A DNA stretch of 64,000 bases from Bacteroidota bacterium (GTDB lineage Bacteria > Bacteroidota > Bacteroidia > 2-12-FULL-35-15), in NCBI GenBank assembly GCA_023251805.1, contig JAHEYB010000006.1, forward strand, positions 1 to 64,000, in the 5' to 3' direction. Positions 49,228 through 59,205 of the stretch are shown in pieces (the first letter of the stretch is position 1; each line of letters starts with the position of its first letter). The notes under the pieces are model-generated. The model searched no databases, was not told the DNA's origin, and saw nothing but the letters and a program-made list of their open reading frames with translations. Made by a program: the position numbers and the translations under genes.

Positions 49228-49773
49228 ATGCCAGCAAAAATTAGATTACAAAGACATGGTAAAAAAGCTTCGGCTTATTTCCATATTGTAATTGCGGATG
49301 GTCGTGCACCTCGAGACGGAAAGTTTATTGAGAAAATTGGTACGTACAACCCAACTACAAATCCTGCAACCATTAACCTTGACAATGCAAAAGCATTAGA
49401 ATGGTTAAGTAAAGGTGCTCAACCAACCGACACATGTCGCGCTATTCTTTCTTACAAAGGAGTAATGTACATGAATCACCTTATGGGTGGTGTTGCAAAA
49501 GGTGCATTAACCCAAGAACAAGCAGATGCAAAATATGCAAAATGGATTGGTGATAAAGAAGTAAAAGTAAGCGGTAAAGTTGACAAATTAGCGAATGCTA
49601 AGAAAGATGCTTACAAAAACCGTATGGCTGCTGAAGCTGCCGCTAAGGAATCCAAAGCTGCGAAAATTGTAGCAAAAAACACTCCTCCTCCTGCAGTTGA
49701 AGAAGCTGCTCCGGTTGCTGAAGCTGTCGCTACTCCTGAAGCAGATGCTCCTCAAACCGAGGCAGAAGCATAA
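49228..49773 (+). CDS. rpsP: 30S ribosomal protein S16 with Ala/Glu-rich C-terminal extension
   Basis: MPAKIRLQRHGKKASAYFHIVIADGRAPRDGKFIEKIGTYNP. Confidence 0.97.
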   Translation: MPAKIRLQRHGKKASAYFHIVIADGRAPRDGKFIEKIGTYNPTTNPATINLDNAKALEWLSKGAQPTDTCRAILSYKGVMYMNHLMGGVAKGALTQEQADAKYAKWIGDKEVKVSGKVDKLANAKKDAYKNRMAAEAAAKESKAAKIVAKNTPPPAVEEAAPVAEAVATPEADAPQTEAEA

Positions 49774-49792
49774 TCTTGAAAACGAATTAATA

Positions 49793-49839
49793 AAAAGTCC
49801 CTTGTTTCTCGACTTCGCTCGAAATGACAAGGGGCTTTT
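49793..49839 (+). terminator. Terminator-like hairpin carrying a dispersed repeat in its loop
   Basis: AAAAAGTCCCTTGT...TTCTCGACTTCGCTCGAAATG...ACAAGGGGCTTTTTT. Confidence 0.75.
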
Positions 49840-49929
49840 TTAATATAAATTTCTTACTGCGTTTATCATCGTGCTGTCACTTCGAGCCCCGATTATTAGG
49901 GAGAAGCAGATAGTGTTAAACTAAAAACA

Positions 49930-50454
49930 ATGATTGACAACAAAGTCTATCCCATCGGAAAATTTGAATACGGAAAAACCTATTCATCAGCAGAAACACA
50001 AGCGCATATCAAAATTATTGAAGCGTTACCAACTTTGTTAAATACTGTTGCCAAGGAACTCACTCCTGCTCTTCTGAAAAAAAGTTATCGTGAAGGTGGC
50101 TGGAATGCACAACAAATCATTCATCACATTGCTGATAGTCATGCGAACGGTTTGATACGCGTTAAATTAGCATTGACAGAAAACAATCCCGTTATCAAAC
50201 CCTACAATCAAGATGCTTGGGCTGTATTAGCAGATGTTGAAACAAGTCCGATTGATGTTTCATTAAAAATGACTGAAGCAATTCATACAAGATGGACCGC
50301 CATTTTAAAATCTATGAGTGAAAGTGATTTTAAAAGAAAATATACACATCCTGAATACAACAAAGAATTTCAGTTAGATGAATTTATTGCGCTGTATGCT
50401 TGGCATGGAAATCATCATTGTGGTCAATTAAAAGTAATTTTGAATAATGGATAA
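49930..50454 (+). CDS. DinB superfamily / YfiT bacillithiol transferase-like protein
   Basis: YREGGWNAQQIIHHIADSHANGLIRVKLALTENNP..YNQDAWA; YAWHGNHHCGQL. Confidence 0.88.
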   Translation: MIDNKVYPIGKFEYGKTYSSAETQAHIKIIEALPTLLNTVAKELTPALLKKSYREGGWNAQQIIHHIADSHANGLIRVKLALTENNPVIKPYNQDAWAVLADVETSPIDVSLKMTEAIHTRWTAILKSMSESDFKRKYTHPEYNKEFQLDEFIALYAWHGNHHCGQLKVILNNG

Positions 50455-51013
50455 AAAAGATTGCTTTAATTTGGGTTATATCGCCAAGAGGGTTGGAAAT
50501 CATGGGGAACTAGGATTTGTATTGGATGTGGACGATGGCAATCGATATAAAAAATTAACATCTGTTTTTATTGAAATCAGTAATTCACTCGTTCCCTTTT
50601 TTATAAAAAAAATACAAATCAAAGGAAACAATGCAACCGTTTCGCTTGAAGGAATAGATACAATTACAAAAGCAGAAGAACTACTGAAAAAATCATTATT
50701 CCTTCCACTTAACGCTTTATCACCTCTCAAAGGAAAAAAATTTTACTTTCACGAATTACCGGGATTTGTTGCTATCGACAAGCGTTTGGGAGAAATTGGG
50801 ATTGTAAAAGAAGTACTAGATTTTCCACAACAATCTATCATCAGCATAGTAAAAGGAGAGCATGAAATTTTAATTCCATCGAAAGAAGAATTTATTGTTT
50901 CTATTGATAGAGCTGCAAAAATTATTCATTTGGATGCTCCTGAAGGATTGATAGAGCTTTACATTTCTTTGAAAGCAGATGATGATTCGGAGAAGGAATC
51001 GGACGAAGATTAA
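50447..51013 (+). CDS. rimM: Ribosome maturation factor RimM
   Basis: FNLGYIAKRVGNHGELGFVLDVDD; KFYFHELPGFVAIDKRLGEIGIVKEVLDFPQQSI; PSKEEFIVSIDRAAKIIHLDAPEGLIELY. Confidence 0.9.
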   Translation: MDKKDCFNLGYIAKRVGNHGELGFVLDVDDGNRYKKLTSVFIEISNSLVPFFIKKIQIKGNNATVSLEGIDTITKAEELLKKSLFLPLNALSPLKGKKFYFHELPGFVAIDKRLGEIGIVKEVLDFPQQSIISIVKGEHEILIPSKEEFIVSIDRAAKIIHLDAPEGLIELYISLKADDDSEKESDED

Positions 51014-51190
51014 TAGGGAGCAGGAACGAAGCAATCTCTGCTATTTGATAGCTAGTCTTCTTCATTGTGAAAGATTGCTTCCAGTTTCTGTTACAACACA
51101 GAACTCGCAATGACGTCCTAAAACTAGAAAATTCTCAAAAAGTTTGTTTTTCCAAAAAATAGTTTAACTTTATTATAGTATTAGTAAACG

Positions 51191-51934
51191 TTGAGTCATT
51201 CAAAGTTTTTCTACTCCTTTATGTCGAATCAAACATTCGCTTTTAAACAGTTTAAAATAAATCAAGACAAGTGCGCTATGAAAGTAGGCACAGATGCTGT
51301 TTTATTAGGTTCTTGGGTGAATTCTTCCAATGCAAAAACAATTTTAGATGTAGGAACGGGCACAGGTATTATTGCCTTGATGCTCGCACAAAAATCGGGT
51401 GCACGTATTGATGCCATTGATATTGATTTGAATGCATATATTCAAGCTACCGAAAACATAAATAATTGTCAGTGGAAAGACCATATTGAAGTGCATCATA
51501 TTTCATTACAACAATTCGCAAAAGAAAGCGACCACAAATATGATTTGATTGTAAGTAATCCTCCTTATTTTATTGATTCATCAAAAGCTTCGGAAGAATC
51601 ACGCACAAACGCGCGTCACACCGATCAATTGCCATTTAATGAGTTACTGGATGGTGTTTTAAAATTATTAAACCCAACAGGAAAATTTTATGTGATTTTG
51701 CCCACAAAAGAAAGTGAACAATTTAGAGAAGAGGCAGAAAAGCATAAATTATTTTTGACAAAACTTACTCGCGTAATCACGCGAACTGATAAACCGGAAA
51801 AGCGTTTGATGATGCGATATGAATTTATTCAACGTGCTTTTTCTGAAAGCTCTATCACCATCGAAAAAGATGAAAGGCATTCGTACACAGATGAATATAA
51901 GGAATTGACAAAGGATTATTATTTGGCTTTCTAA
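51191..51934 (+). CDS. tRNA1(Val) (adenine(37)-N6)-methyltransferase-like
   Basis: FKQFKINQDKCAMKVGTDAVLLGSWV; LDVGTGTGIIALMLAQKS; LIVSNPPYF. Confidence 0.9.
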   Translation: MSHSKFFYSFMSNQTFAFKQFKINQDKCAMKVGTDAVLLGSWVNSSNAKTILDVGTGTGIIALMLAQKSGARIDAIDIDLNAYIQATENINNCQWKDHIEVHHISLQQFAKESDHKYDLIVSNPPYFIDSSKASEESRTNARHTDQLPFNELLDGVLKLLNPTGKFYVILPTKESEQFREEAEKHKLFLTKLTRVITRTDKPEKRLMMRYEFIQRAFSESSITIEKDERHSYTDEYKELTKDYYLAF

Positions 51935-52009
51935 GAAACTTCTCGCAGATTTCGCAGAAAAAAACGCAGATAATGGGAAAATGTTTTTTTGACTTTTAAC
52001 TTTTGAATT

Positions 52010-53335
52010 TTAACTTTCCTTCTCCACAAACCTCACTCCCAACGTTTCCAATTCAGCTAACACAGGTTCATAAATTTCTTTTGTAGTTGGAATTGTAACA
52101 CCTCTTGCTTTTATTTTTCCTTGCAATATTAGTTTCGCGGAAATTGCTAAAGGCAAACCAACGGTCTTCGCCATTGCTGTGTAGGTTTGATCTTCTCCTT
52201 TCACAACAAGTGAGGAAACAATTTTTTTATTTTTTCCGGCAAGTGCATATTCAAATTCGTGCTGCATTACAATCATATCTTTATCATTTTCTTTCAGCAA
52301 CCATTTTTCCTCTAATAAATCTTGAAGAATTTGTGCGGGGCTGGCATCTTTCAAACGAATTTTTCTATCTTCAAAAACACCCAACCACTCTATCTTAGAC
52401 AATGTTTCTGCATCCATTTCATTTCCCATAAAAGCAATTAATTTTTCTTTTAAAGATTGTCTTCCTTGAGGAAGAAATGCTTCTAGTAATTGTTTGCACG
52501 TTAATGTATCTGATGCTTCTATTTTGTAGGTATCATCGGTCAAGCCCAATTTTACAAATACATTCCAAGCCTTACAATAACCAGGCATACGCAATGTTCC
52601 GCGTAACATAGTCGGAATTTTTTCCAGATTATAAATTTTTCGATAAGACAAAGAATCACGATTGGCATAAGCATCAAATGTTCCATAACCATCTACATTA
52701 ACGGTACATATTTGTGTAAACAAACGATTATAAGGAATGTATTTATACTGACCGTTTTCAATAAACTGCGCAGTGCCTTGTCCGGCTAACACCACATTGC
52801 GTGGGTTCCAGGAAAATTTATATCCCCACGGATTATCATTGTATTCGGGAGCAACCAATCCACCACAAAACGATTGAAAAGAAGTTAATTCACCGCCTTG
52901 TTCGTGAATATGATCAATCACTTTCATTGCGGAGGCGTGATCAATACCCGGATCCAAACCAATTTCATTCATTAAAATAATTCCTGATGCTTTTGCTTCA
53001 GCATCCAATTCTCTCATTTCTTTAGAAACATAAGAAGCTGTGGCTAGATGTTTTTTAAAACGTACACAATCTTTCGCCACATTCATGTGCATAAAAGCCG
53101 GAAGCATTGAAATTACAATATCTGCACGCTTTATTTCTTCTTCTCGCTGCCCATCATTATTTATATCAAATTGTATGGCTCTCGCATTAGCGTGCCCTGC
53201 TGTTTTTTGTTTTACCAAATCAAGCGACACATCTGCAACTGTGACATTCCAGTTTTCTTTTACCGAATGGCTGAGTAAGTAATTGATAAGAGAGGAAGCA
53301 GAACGACCTGCTCCTATGACTAAAATGTTTTGCAT
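52010..53335 (-). CDS. Saccharopine dehydrogenase family protein
   Basis: ILVIGAGRSASSLINYLL; GIILMNEIGLDPGIDHASAMKVID; FQSFCGGLVAPEYNDNPWGYKFSWNPRNVVLAGQGTA. Confidence 0.92.
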   Translation of the reverse strand: MQNILVIGAGRSASSLINYLLSHSVKENWNVTVADVSLDLVKQKTAGHANARAIQFDINNDGQREEEIKRADIVISMLPAFMHMNVAKDCVRFKKHLATASYVSKEMRELDAEAKASGIILMNEIGLDPGIDHASAMKVIDHIHEQGGELTSFQSFCGGLVAPEYNDNPWGYKFSWNPRNVVLAGQGTAQFIENGQYKYIPYNRLFTQICTVNVDGYGTFDAYANRDSLSYRKIYNLEKIPTMLRGTLRMPGYCKAWNVFVKLGLTDDTYKIEASDTLTCKQLLEAFLPQGRQSLKEKLIAFMGNEMDAETLSKIEWLGVFEDRKIRLKDASPAQILQDLLEEKWLLKENDKDMIVMQHEFEYALAGKNKKIVSSLVVKGEDQTYTAMAKTVGLPLAISAKLILQGKIKARGVTIPTTKEIYEPVLAELETLGVRFVEKES

Positions 53336-53372
53336 AAATAATTAGAAATATAACGCGAAGATAGTAAATACT

Positions 53373-54866
53373 CTACCTCATCAAATATTTGATGTGATTT
53401 TGAATCCAGTTCAAATGCATAAAATCACCCGGTGTTGTTGCTTTGTGCCTGCGTTGTTGCACTTTTTTACTTAAATCATCCAGTAATTTATTTTTTACGG
53501 AAGCACTGCCTTCCAAAACTTGTATAAGCTCCACCATTAAATCATGAACTCCAACTTGTTCCAAGTAGGTTCGAATATCCCTTTCTACAAGTATTTTAGA
53601 GGCCTTTTCGTATTCCTGTTTGATGATTAACAATTTTATTTTCAATGCTAAAGTGTCTTCAAAAGAAGCCAATACATTTTCAGCTTTTTTCACCTTTTTA
53701 AGATATTCGTCCACTTGATCCAGTAAAAAATTAAAATCCATTTTAAAAGTTTGCGGATACGTATCTGAAACTATCCTTGCCTTTTGGACATAGGCAAATG
53801 ATAACTTATCAAACTGATTGTTTTCCTTCAAAAAGGCAACAAATAAATTAATGGTATCGTTCGCCTCTGTGAATCGACTTGCCATGCATTGCGAGGTGGC
53901 TAAATTAAAATACAAGGATTCTGTTTTATACATTTTTAAAACCGAATCGTTGTTATGCACTAAATCCCAGGAATCTTTCATAAAATGATATGCTTCATTA
54001 AATTCACAGCGGTTAAAATGGTAAAACATGGTGATGTGATTGAAATGAAAATGTTGAAATTTGGTATAGTTCACTTTGTAGCTTAGCAAAGGGATTTCAG
54101 GGTTTTTAGCAAATAATTTTTTAAAGGCCGTTAAATGCCGACTTACCACTTGTTGGAAGTGTAAATAATCTTGCGAACCCAATTTGTAATACAAGGAAAT
54201 GTGATGATAACACATTAAAAAGCGAGGATATTCTTTGTTTTTTTCCGACAATTCTTTGATGGTCGCCAATTCATTCTTGGCAAATTTTATTCCTTTTGTA
54301 TAATTTATTTCATATAATTTTCTGGAAATAAACTGACAACGATAAATATCATACTGCAAGTTGATGGCCTTTTCCAAACGTTCAAACAGCACAACATTTC
54401 GTTCCAAACGATTAAACGATTGATTTAAAAAAATTAGCTGGTCGATAATATCAGGTAATAATTCAAAAATATTTTTTTTCCAACATTCTTTTTCAAGTTC
54501 CATTAACTCCTTGTAAGCACCTTCTTTATTGGTTCCTGAAGTCAGGTTTTTATTTCTATATAAAACAAGTTGTTCCTTTGTAAGAAATTCTCCTGTTTGA
54601 TTATCGGAAGTAGATTTTAATAATTCATCGTGAATTTTTTTACGGAGCTTAAAATACCTGTTTTCCAAAACGGCATACTCGCTTTTTTCCCTACTTTCTG
54701 CATAAATAAAGGAAACCGCATCTGAGTTTTTGAAATTACGATTTGTGCAGTTTTTTAAAAAATCGATTAGCTTCAATCCTACAGGTGAATCTTTGAACTT
54801 AAAATTGAGCTCCGAAGATTCAATCTCGTTTAACTTTTTAAAATCATCGTATAATTTCTTATTCAT
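53373..54866 (-). CDS. Hypothetical helical-repeat protein
   Basis: Long uninterrupted ORF with bacteroidotal codon usage; no recognised domain. Confidence 0.7.
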   Translation of the reverse strand: MNKKLYDDFKKLNEIESSELNFKFKDSPVGLKLIDFLKNCTNRNFKNSDAVSFIYAESREKSEYAVLENRYFKLRKKIHDELLKSTSDNQTGEFLTKEQLVLYRNKNLTSGTNKEGAYKELMELEKECWKKNIFELLPDIIDQLIFLNQSFNRLERNVVLFERLEKAINLQYDIYRCQFISRKLYEINYTKGIKFAKNELATIKELSEKNKEYPRFLMCYHHISLYYKLGSQDYLHFQQVVSRHLTAFKKLFAKNPEIPLLSYKVNYTKFQHFHFNHITMFYHFNRCEFNEAYHFMKDSWDLVHNNDSVLKMYKTESLYFNLATSQCMASRFTEANDTINLFVAFLKENNQFDKLSFAYVQKARIVSDTYPQTFKMDFNFLLDQVDEYLKKVKKAENVLASFEDTLALKIKLLIIKQEYEKASKILVERDIRTYLEQVGVHDLMVELIQVLEGSASVKNKLLDDLSKKVQQRRHKATTPGDFMHLNWIQNHIKYLMR

Positions 54867-54951
54867 ACCTATCGGCTCAAATATATTCCCTAAAAATAGA
54901 AAAATAGAATTATAAAAAAATTTATTGTGCTGTTTTTCTTACCTTTGTATT

Positions 54952-55356
54952 ATGCAAAAACGTTTTTTAGTATTCAGTGGATTTTCGGGAGCAATAGGAG
55001 TTGCTTTGGGGGCAATGGTTGCACACCTTTTGAAATCGAAATTAGAAACCGGATTAATTACAGAAGCAAATCTGCAAGCTTTTGACACCGCAGCAAAATA
55101 CCAGATATACCATAGCATAGCTCTACTGGCTGTTGCTGTTTGCATCGATAAATTCAATGAAAAAATAATTTCAAAAGTAGGCTATTGCTTTATGGCTGGA
55201 ATTGTACTTTTTTCGGGCTCTTTATACCTTTTAACAACTGCAAACCTTATCGGATTATCAGATGTACGTTGGCTGGGACCAATTACTCCAATTGGTGGAC
55301 TGTTCTTCATTGTGGGCTGGATTTTATTAGCCTTTGCAGGAATGAAAAAAAGATAG
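54952..55356 (+). CDS. DUF423 family membrane protein
   Basis: FSGFSGAIGVALGAMVAHLLKSKL; ALLAVAVCID; GLSDVRWLGPITPIGGLFFIVGWILLAF; start moved to ATG 54952. Confidence 0.9.
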   Translation: MQKRFLVFSGFSGAIGVALGAMVAHLLKSKLETGLITEANLQAFDTAAKYQIYHSIALLAVAVCIDKFNEKIISKVGYCFMAGIVLFSGSLYLLTTANLIGLSDVRWLGPITPIGGLFFIVGWILLAFAGMKKR

Positions 55357-55386
55357 ATAATTCAAAAAAAAAATTCGGTTTACAGC

Positions 55387-56877
55387 ATGAACAATTATAG
55401 CAATTACAAAGGAATGATGCGTAAAATAGCCGACATTCAATATGCTTCTGCTGTTTTAAATTGGGATCAAGAAACGTTTATGCCTCCCAAAGGTGCTACA
55501 TTTCGTGCCCAACAACTTTCTACCTTGGCAGGAATTGGTCATGAATTAGCTACTTCCAAAGAATTAGGCGATTTATTAAATACACTTTCTACTGATGTAT
55601 CGCTTTCTGAAAAAGAGAAACGCAACATCAAACAATCGCTGAAAAATTATAACGACAATAAAAAATACACAACGGAGTTCGTGCAGGAACTTAGTAAAAC
55701 CATTTCAGAAACCTTTCAGTCCTGGCAAAAAGCGAAAGAAGAAAACAATTTTTCTTTGTATGCGCCCAATTTGGAAAAGCTGGTGAAATTGAAACGGGAA
55801 GAATGTAAATTATTGGGAACATTTGCACATCCTTACGATGCTTTACTGAACCAATATGAACCGGGAGCTAAAACGGCTGACTTAGAAATACTATTTGCAG
55901 ATGTTAGGAGCCAACTAGTGGCTTTTGTTAAAAAAATCGCTGTAAAGCCACAAAACAAGGATAGTTTTATGTATTTGCAGTACAACAAAACCAAACAATG
56001 GGAATTGGGATTAGAACTTTTGAAACAAATGGGTTATGATTTTGAGGCAGGGCGACAGGATGCATCTTCACATCCATTCACTACCAACTTTAGCTCGCAA
56101 GATGTAAGAGTAACTACTCGTATCAATGAAAAAGATTTGAATGAAATGATTTGGAGTTGTATTCACGAAGGTGGACATGCTTTGTATGAGCAAGGATTAC
56201 CGGCTGAGGAATACGGTTTGCCATCGGGAGAATATGTTTCACTGGGTATTCATGAATCACAATCGCGCTTATGGGAGAACAATGTTGGTAGAAGTTTAGG
56301 GTATTGGAAAAATAATTTCAAGTTATTACAAAACACTTTTTCTGAAAGTTTAAAAGGGATAAACTTTGAAGATTTTTATAAAGCCATGAACATTGTAAAA
56401 CCTTCCTTGATTAGAACATCAGCGGATGAACTAACTTATCATTTTCATGTATTGATACGTTTTGAAATTGAAAAAGCATTGATAGAAGGAAGCATTGAAG
56501 TGAAAGATTTACCCAATTATTGGAACAGTAAATACAAAGAATATTTAGGCTTGGATGTTCCTAGTGATTCCAAAGGCGTTTTACAGGATATACATTGGAG
56601 TCACGGTAGTTTTGGCTATTTCCCAACCTACTCTTTGGGTAGTTTTTATGCTGCGCAATTTTTTGCTCAAGCAAAGAAAGAAATAAAAGGACTGGAATCG
56701 GAAATCGAAAAAGGAAACACAAAGCCATTATTGGATTGGCTAAGAGAAAAAGTACACCGTCATGGAAAATTCTATTCCGCTGAAGAGTTGTGCATTGCTA
56801 TTAGCGGTGAAAAGCTAAATTTTAAGTACTTTATGGATTATGCCGCTGCCAAATACACAGCGCTGTATAATTTGTAA
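55387..56877 (+). CDS. M32 family carboxypeptidase
   Basis: CIHEGGHALYEQGLP (HExxH-type); SLGIHESQSRLWENNVGRS; LIRTSADELTYHFHVLIRFEIEKALI. Confidence 0.95.
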   Translation: MNNYSNYKGMMRKIADIQYASAVLNWDQETFMPPKGATFRAQQLSTLAGIGHELATSKELGDLLNTLSTDVSLSEKEKRNIKQSLKNYNDNKKYTTEFVQELSKTISETFQSWQKAKEENNFSLYAPNLEKLVKLKREECKLLGTFAHPYDALLNQYEPGAKTADLEILFADVRSQLVAFVKKIAVKPQNKDSFMYLQYNKTKQWELGLELLKQMGYDFEAGRQDASSHPFTTNFSSQDVRVTTRINEKDLNEMIWSCIHEGGHALYEQGLPAEEYGLPSGEYVSLGIHESQSRLWENNVGRSLGYWKNNFKLLQNTFSESLKGINFEDFYKAMNIVKPSLIRTSADELTYHFHVLIRFEIEKALIEGSIEVKDLPNYWNSKYKEYLGLDVPSDSKGVLQDIHWSHGSFGYFPTYSLGSFYAAQFFAQAKKEIKGLESEIEKGNTKPLLDWLREKVHRHGKFYSAEELCIAISGEKLNFKYFMDYAAAKYTALYNL

Positions 56878-57271
56878 TTGGTTCATTTGCTAAAATGATT
56901 CGGTCATTTTAGCAAATGAATTCCAGATTTTTATGCCCTTAAATTTATTCAGGCAGATTCTGTGTTATTTAAAAATTCTAGTGAATAGAATCAGCCAAAA
57001 TTATTATACACAGAAAAATCTGCGAATCTGCAGCCTAAATACATAGCATAGTATAGTTTATCTCCGAATATTTATCAACACTTTTGGTTCGTTTTTTAAT
57101 TTATATAATCAATATAAATACTTGATTTACAATAATTTAATGTTTAAAAATAAAATAAATTTTAAAAGTTAAAAACTATATTTTAGTCGAAAAAATCACT
57201 GTTCATCCCCTAAGTTTACTACTTTTGTGCTTTCATTTTTATAAAAAACCTAAACACTAAAAAATCTAGAA

Positions 57272-58885
57272 ATGAACGAATTTGGAATAAAGGGAAAGAA
57301 CTCAAGTATTGCAAGTCTTGGTCTTGAGAATGTTTCTGCAGCATATTGGAATTTGAATGCTGCTGAATTGGTTGAAGAAACCATTGTGCGTGGAGAAGGG
57401 ATGCTCACCGATACCGGAGCATTGGCTGTAGATACAGGCGAATTCACCGGCCGTTCCCCAAAAGATAAATTTATTGTTGAAGATGCTAAAACGAAAGATT
57501 CGATTTGGTGGAGCGATGTAAACTTTAAGTTTGATGCTGACAAATTCGATACACTTTACAATCGTGTTTGTGCGTATTTATCAGGTAAAGAAGTTTATGT
57601 GCGCGATTCCTATGCTTGCGCTGACCCTAAGTACCGTTTAAACATTCGCGTAGTTACCGAATATCCTTGGTCTAACCTTTTCGCAAACAATTTGTTTTTG
57701 CGCCCTACAACTGATGAGATTATGAACTTTGAAGCAGAGTGGACAATCATATGTGCCCCGGGCTTTAAAGCTAATCCTGCTGTTGATGGAACTCGTCAAC
57801 ACAATTTTACCATTTTAAACATGACCAAAAAGGTTATTTTAATTGGTGGTTCAGGGTACACTGGAGAAATTAAAAAAGGTATTTTCTCATTGTTGAATTA
57901 CATCTTACCTCACGAAAAAGGAGTTTTATCAATGCATTGCTCTGCAAACATTGGTAAAGATGGCGATACTGCTATTTTCTTCGGATTATCAGGAACAGGA
58001 AAAACAACCTTATCTGCTGACCCAAACCGTGGATTGATTGGTGATGATGAGCATGGCTGGAGCAACGAAGGTGTATTTAACTTCGAAGGCGGTTGTTATG
58101 CAAAATGTGTGGATTTGACAAAAGAGAAAGAACCGGAAATTTTCGGAGCGGTGAAATTTGGTGCATTACTGGAAAATATCGAATACTACGAAAATACTTC
58201 TACTGTTGATTTTGCAAACATTTCTAAAACAGAAAACACACGTGTTGGTTATCCTATTCATTTTATTCAAAATGCAGTTGAACCATCTGTTGGAAACGTT
58301 CCAAAAAATATTTTCTTCTTAACATGCGATGCTTACGGTGTGTTACCTCCTATTTCTAAGTTAACAACCGGACAAGCCATGTATCACTTCATTTCGGGAT
58401 ACACTGCTAAAGTTGCCGGAACCGAAATGGGAATTACGGAGCCTACATTAACATTCTCTGCCTGTTTTGGAAAAGTATTTTTGCCATTACACCCAACAAA
58501 ATATGCAGAGTTATTGGGTAAAAAATTAAAAGAAAACAAAGTGAATGTTTGGCTGATAAACACAGGCTGGTCGGGCGGAGCATTTGGTGTTGGAAACCGT
58601 ATGAAATTATCTTATACGCGTTCAATGATCACTGCTGCTTTAACAGGAAAGCTGGATAACGTGAAATGTGAAACGATGCCAATTTTCGGATTACAAATGC
58701 CAACTGAATGTCCAGATGTTCCTGCAGATATCTTGAATCCTCGTAAAACTTGGGCAGACAAAGATGCTTATGATGCAACAGCAAATAAATTAGCTGCGTC
58801 ATTCACAAAAAACTTTGAGCAATATGCAAATGCTGCTAATGATGAAATCTTAGCTGCTGCTCCTAAAGTTGCTGTGAATGCTTAG
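57272..58885 (+). CDS. pckA: Phosphoenolpyruvate carboxykinase (ATP)
   Basis: DTGEFTGRSPKDKFIV; FFGLSGTGKTTLSADPNRGLIGDDEHGWSNEGVFNFEGGCYAKCVDL. Confidence 0.97.
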   Translation: MNEFGIKGKNSSIASLGLENVSAAYWNLNAAELVEETIVRGEGMLTDTGALAVDTGEFTGRSPKDKFIVEDAKTKDSIWWSDVNFKFDADKFDTLYNRVCAYLSGKEVYVRDSYACADPKYRLNIRVVTEYPWSNLFANNLFLRPTTDEIMNFEAEWTIICAPGFKANPAVDGTRQHNFTILNMTKKVILIGGSGYTGEIKKGIFSLLNYILPHEKGVLSMHCSANIGKDGDTAIFFGLSGTGKTTLSADPNRGLIGDDEHGWSNEGVFNFEGGCYAKCVDLTKEKEPEIFGAVKFGALLENIEYYENTSTVDFANISKTENTRVGYPIHFIQNAVEPSVGNVPKNIFFLTCDAYGVLPPISKLTTGQAMYHFISGYTAKVAGTEMGITEPTLTFSACFGKVFLPLHPTKYAELLGKKLKENKVNVWLINTGWSGGAFGVGNRMKLSYTRSMITAALTGKLDNVKCETMPIFGLQMPTECPDVPADILNPRKTWADKDAYDATANKLAASFTKNFEQYANAANDEILAAAPKVAVNA

Positions 58886-58919
58886 AAATTAGACTACTCT
58901 AATTAAATTATTTTATAAT

Positions 58920-58952
58920 CAGCCTTTCCAAATCGGAAGGGCTGTTTTATTT
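58920..58952 (+). terminator. pckA terminator
   Basis: CAGCCTTTCC-aaatc-GGAAGGGCTG-TTTTATTT. Confidence 0.75.
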
Positions 58953-58980
58953 CCCTATTGTTCAATCGAAGACGTTTCTA

Positions 58981-59056
58981 TTCCCTCTTTTCCCGTAGGG
59001 ACTCCCTCGGAGGAAAAGAGGGCTAGGTCCGAAGGACTCCTTCGGAGGAGATTGAT
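58981..59056. repeat. Dispersed repeat family B copy
   Basis: TTCCCTCTTTTCCCGTAGGGACTCCCTCGGAGGAAAAGAGGGCTAGG... Confidence 0.8.
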
Positions 59057-59118
59057 GAGAATCATCATCCAACGCAATAACACAATTCTATACTCCCAAC
59101 TAATTCGATAGCACAATC

Positions 59119-59154
59119 CATTCCCCCTTTGGAAAAGGGGGCTAGGGGGATTTC
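59119..59154. repeat. Dispersed repeat family B copy
   Basis: CATTCCCCCTTTGGAAAAGGGGGCTAGGGGGATTT. Confidence 0.8.
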
Positions 59155-59205
59155 CACGTATGATTGTTACGGAGATTTATTTACATTTGCACAACCAAAA
59201 CCATT

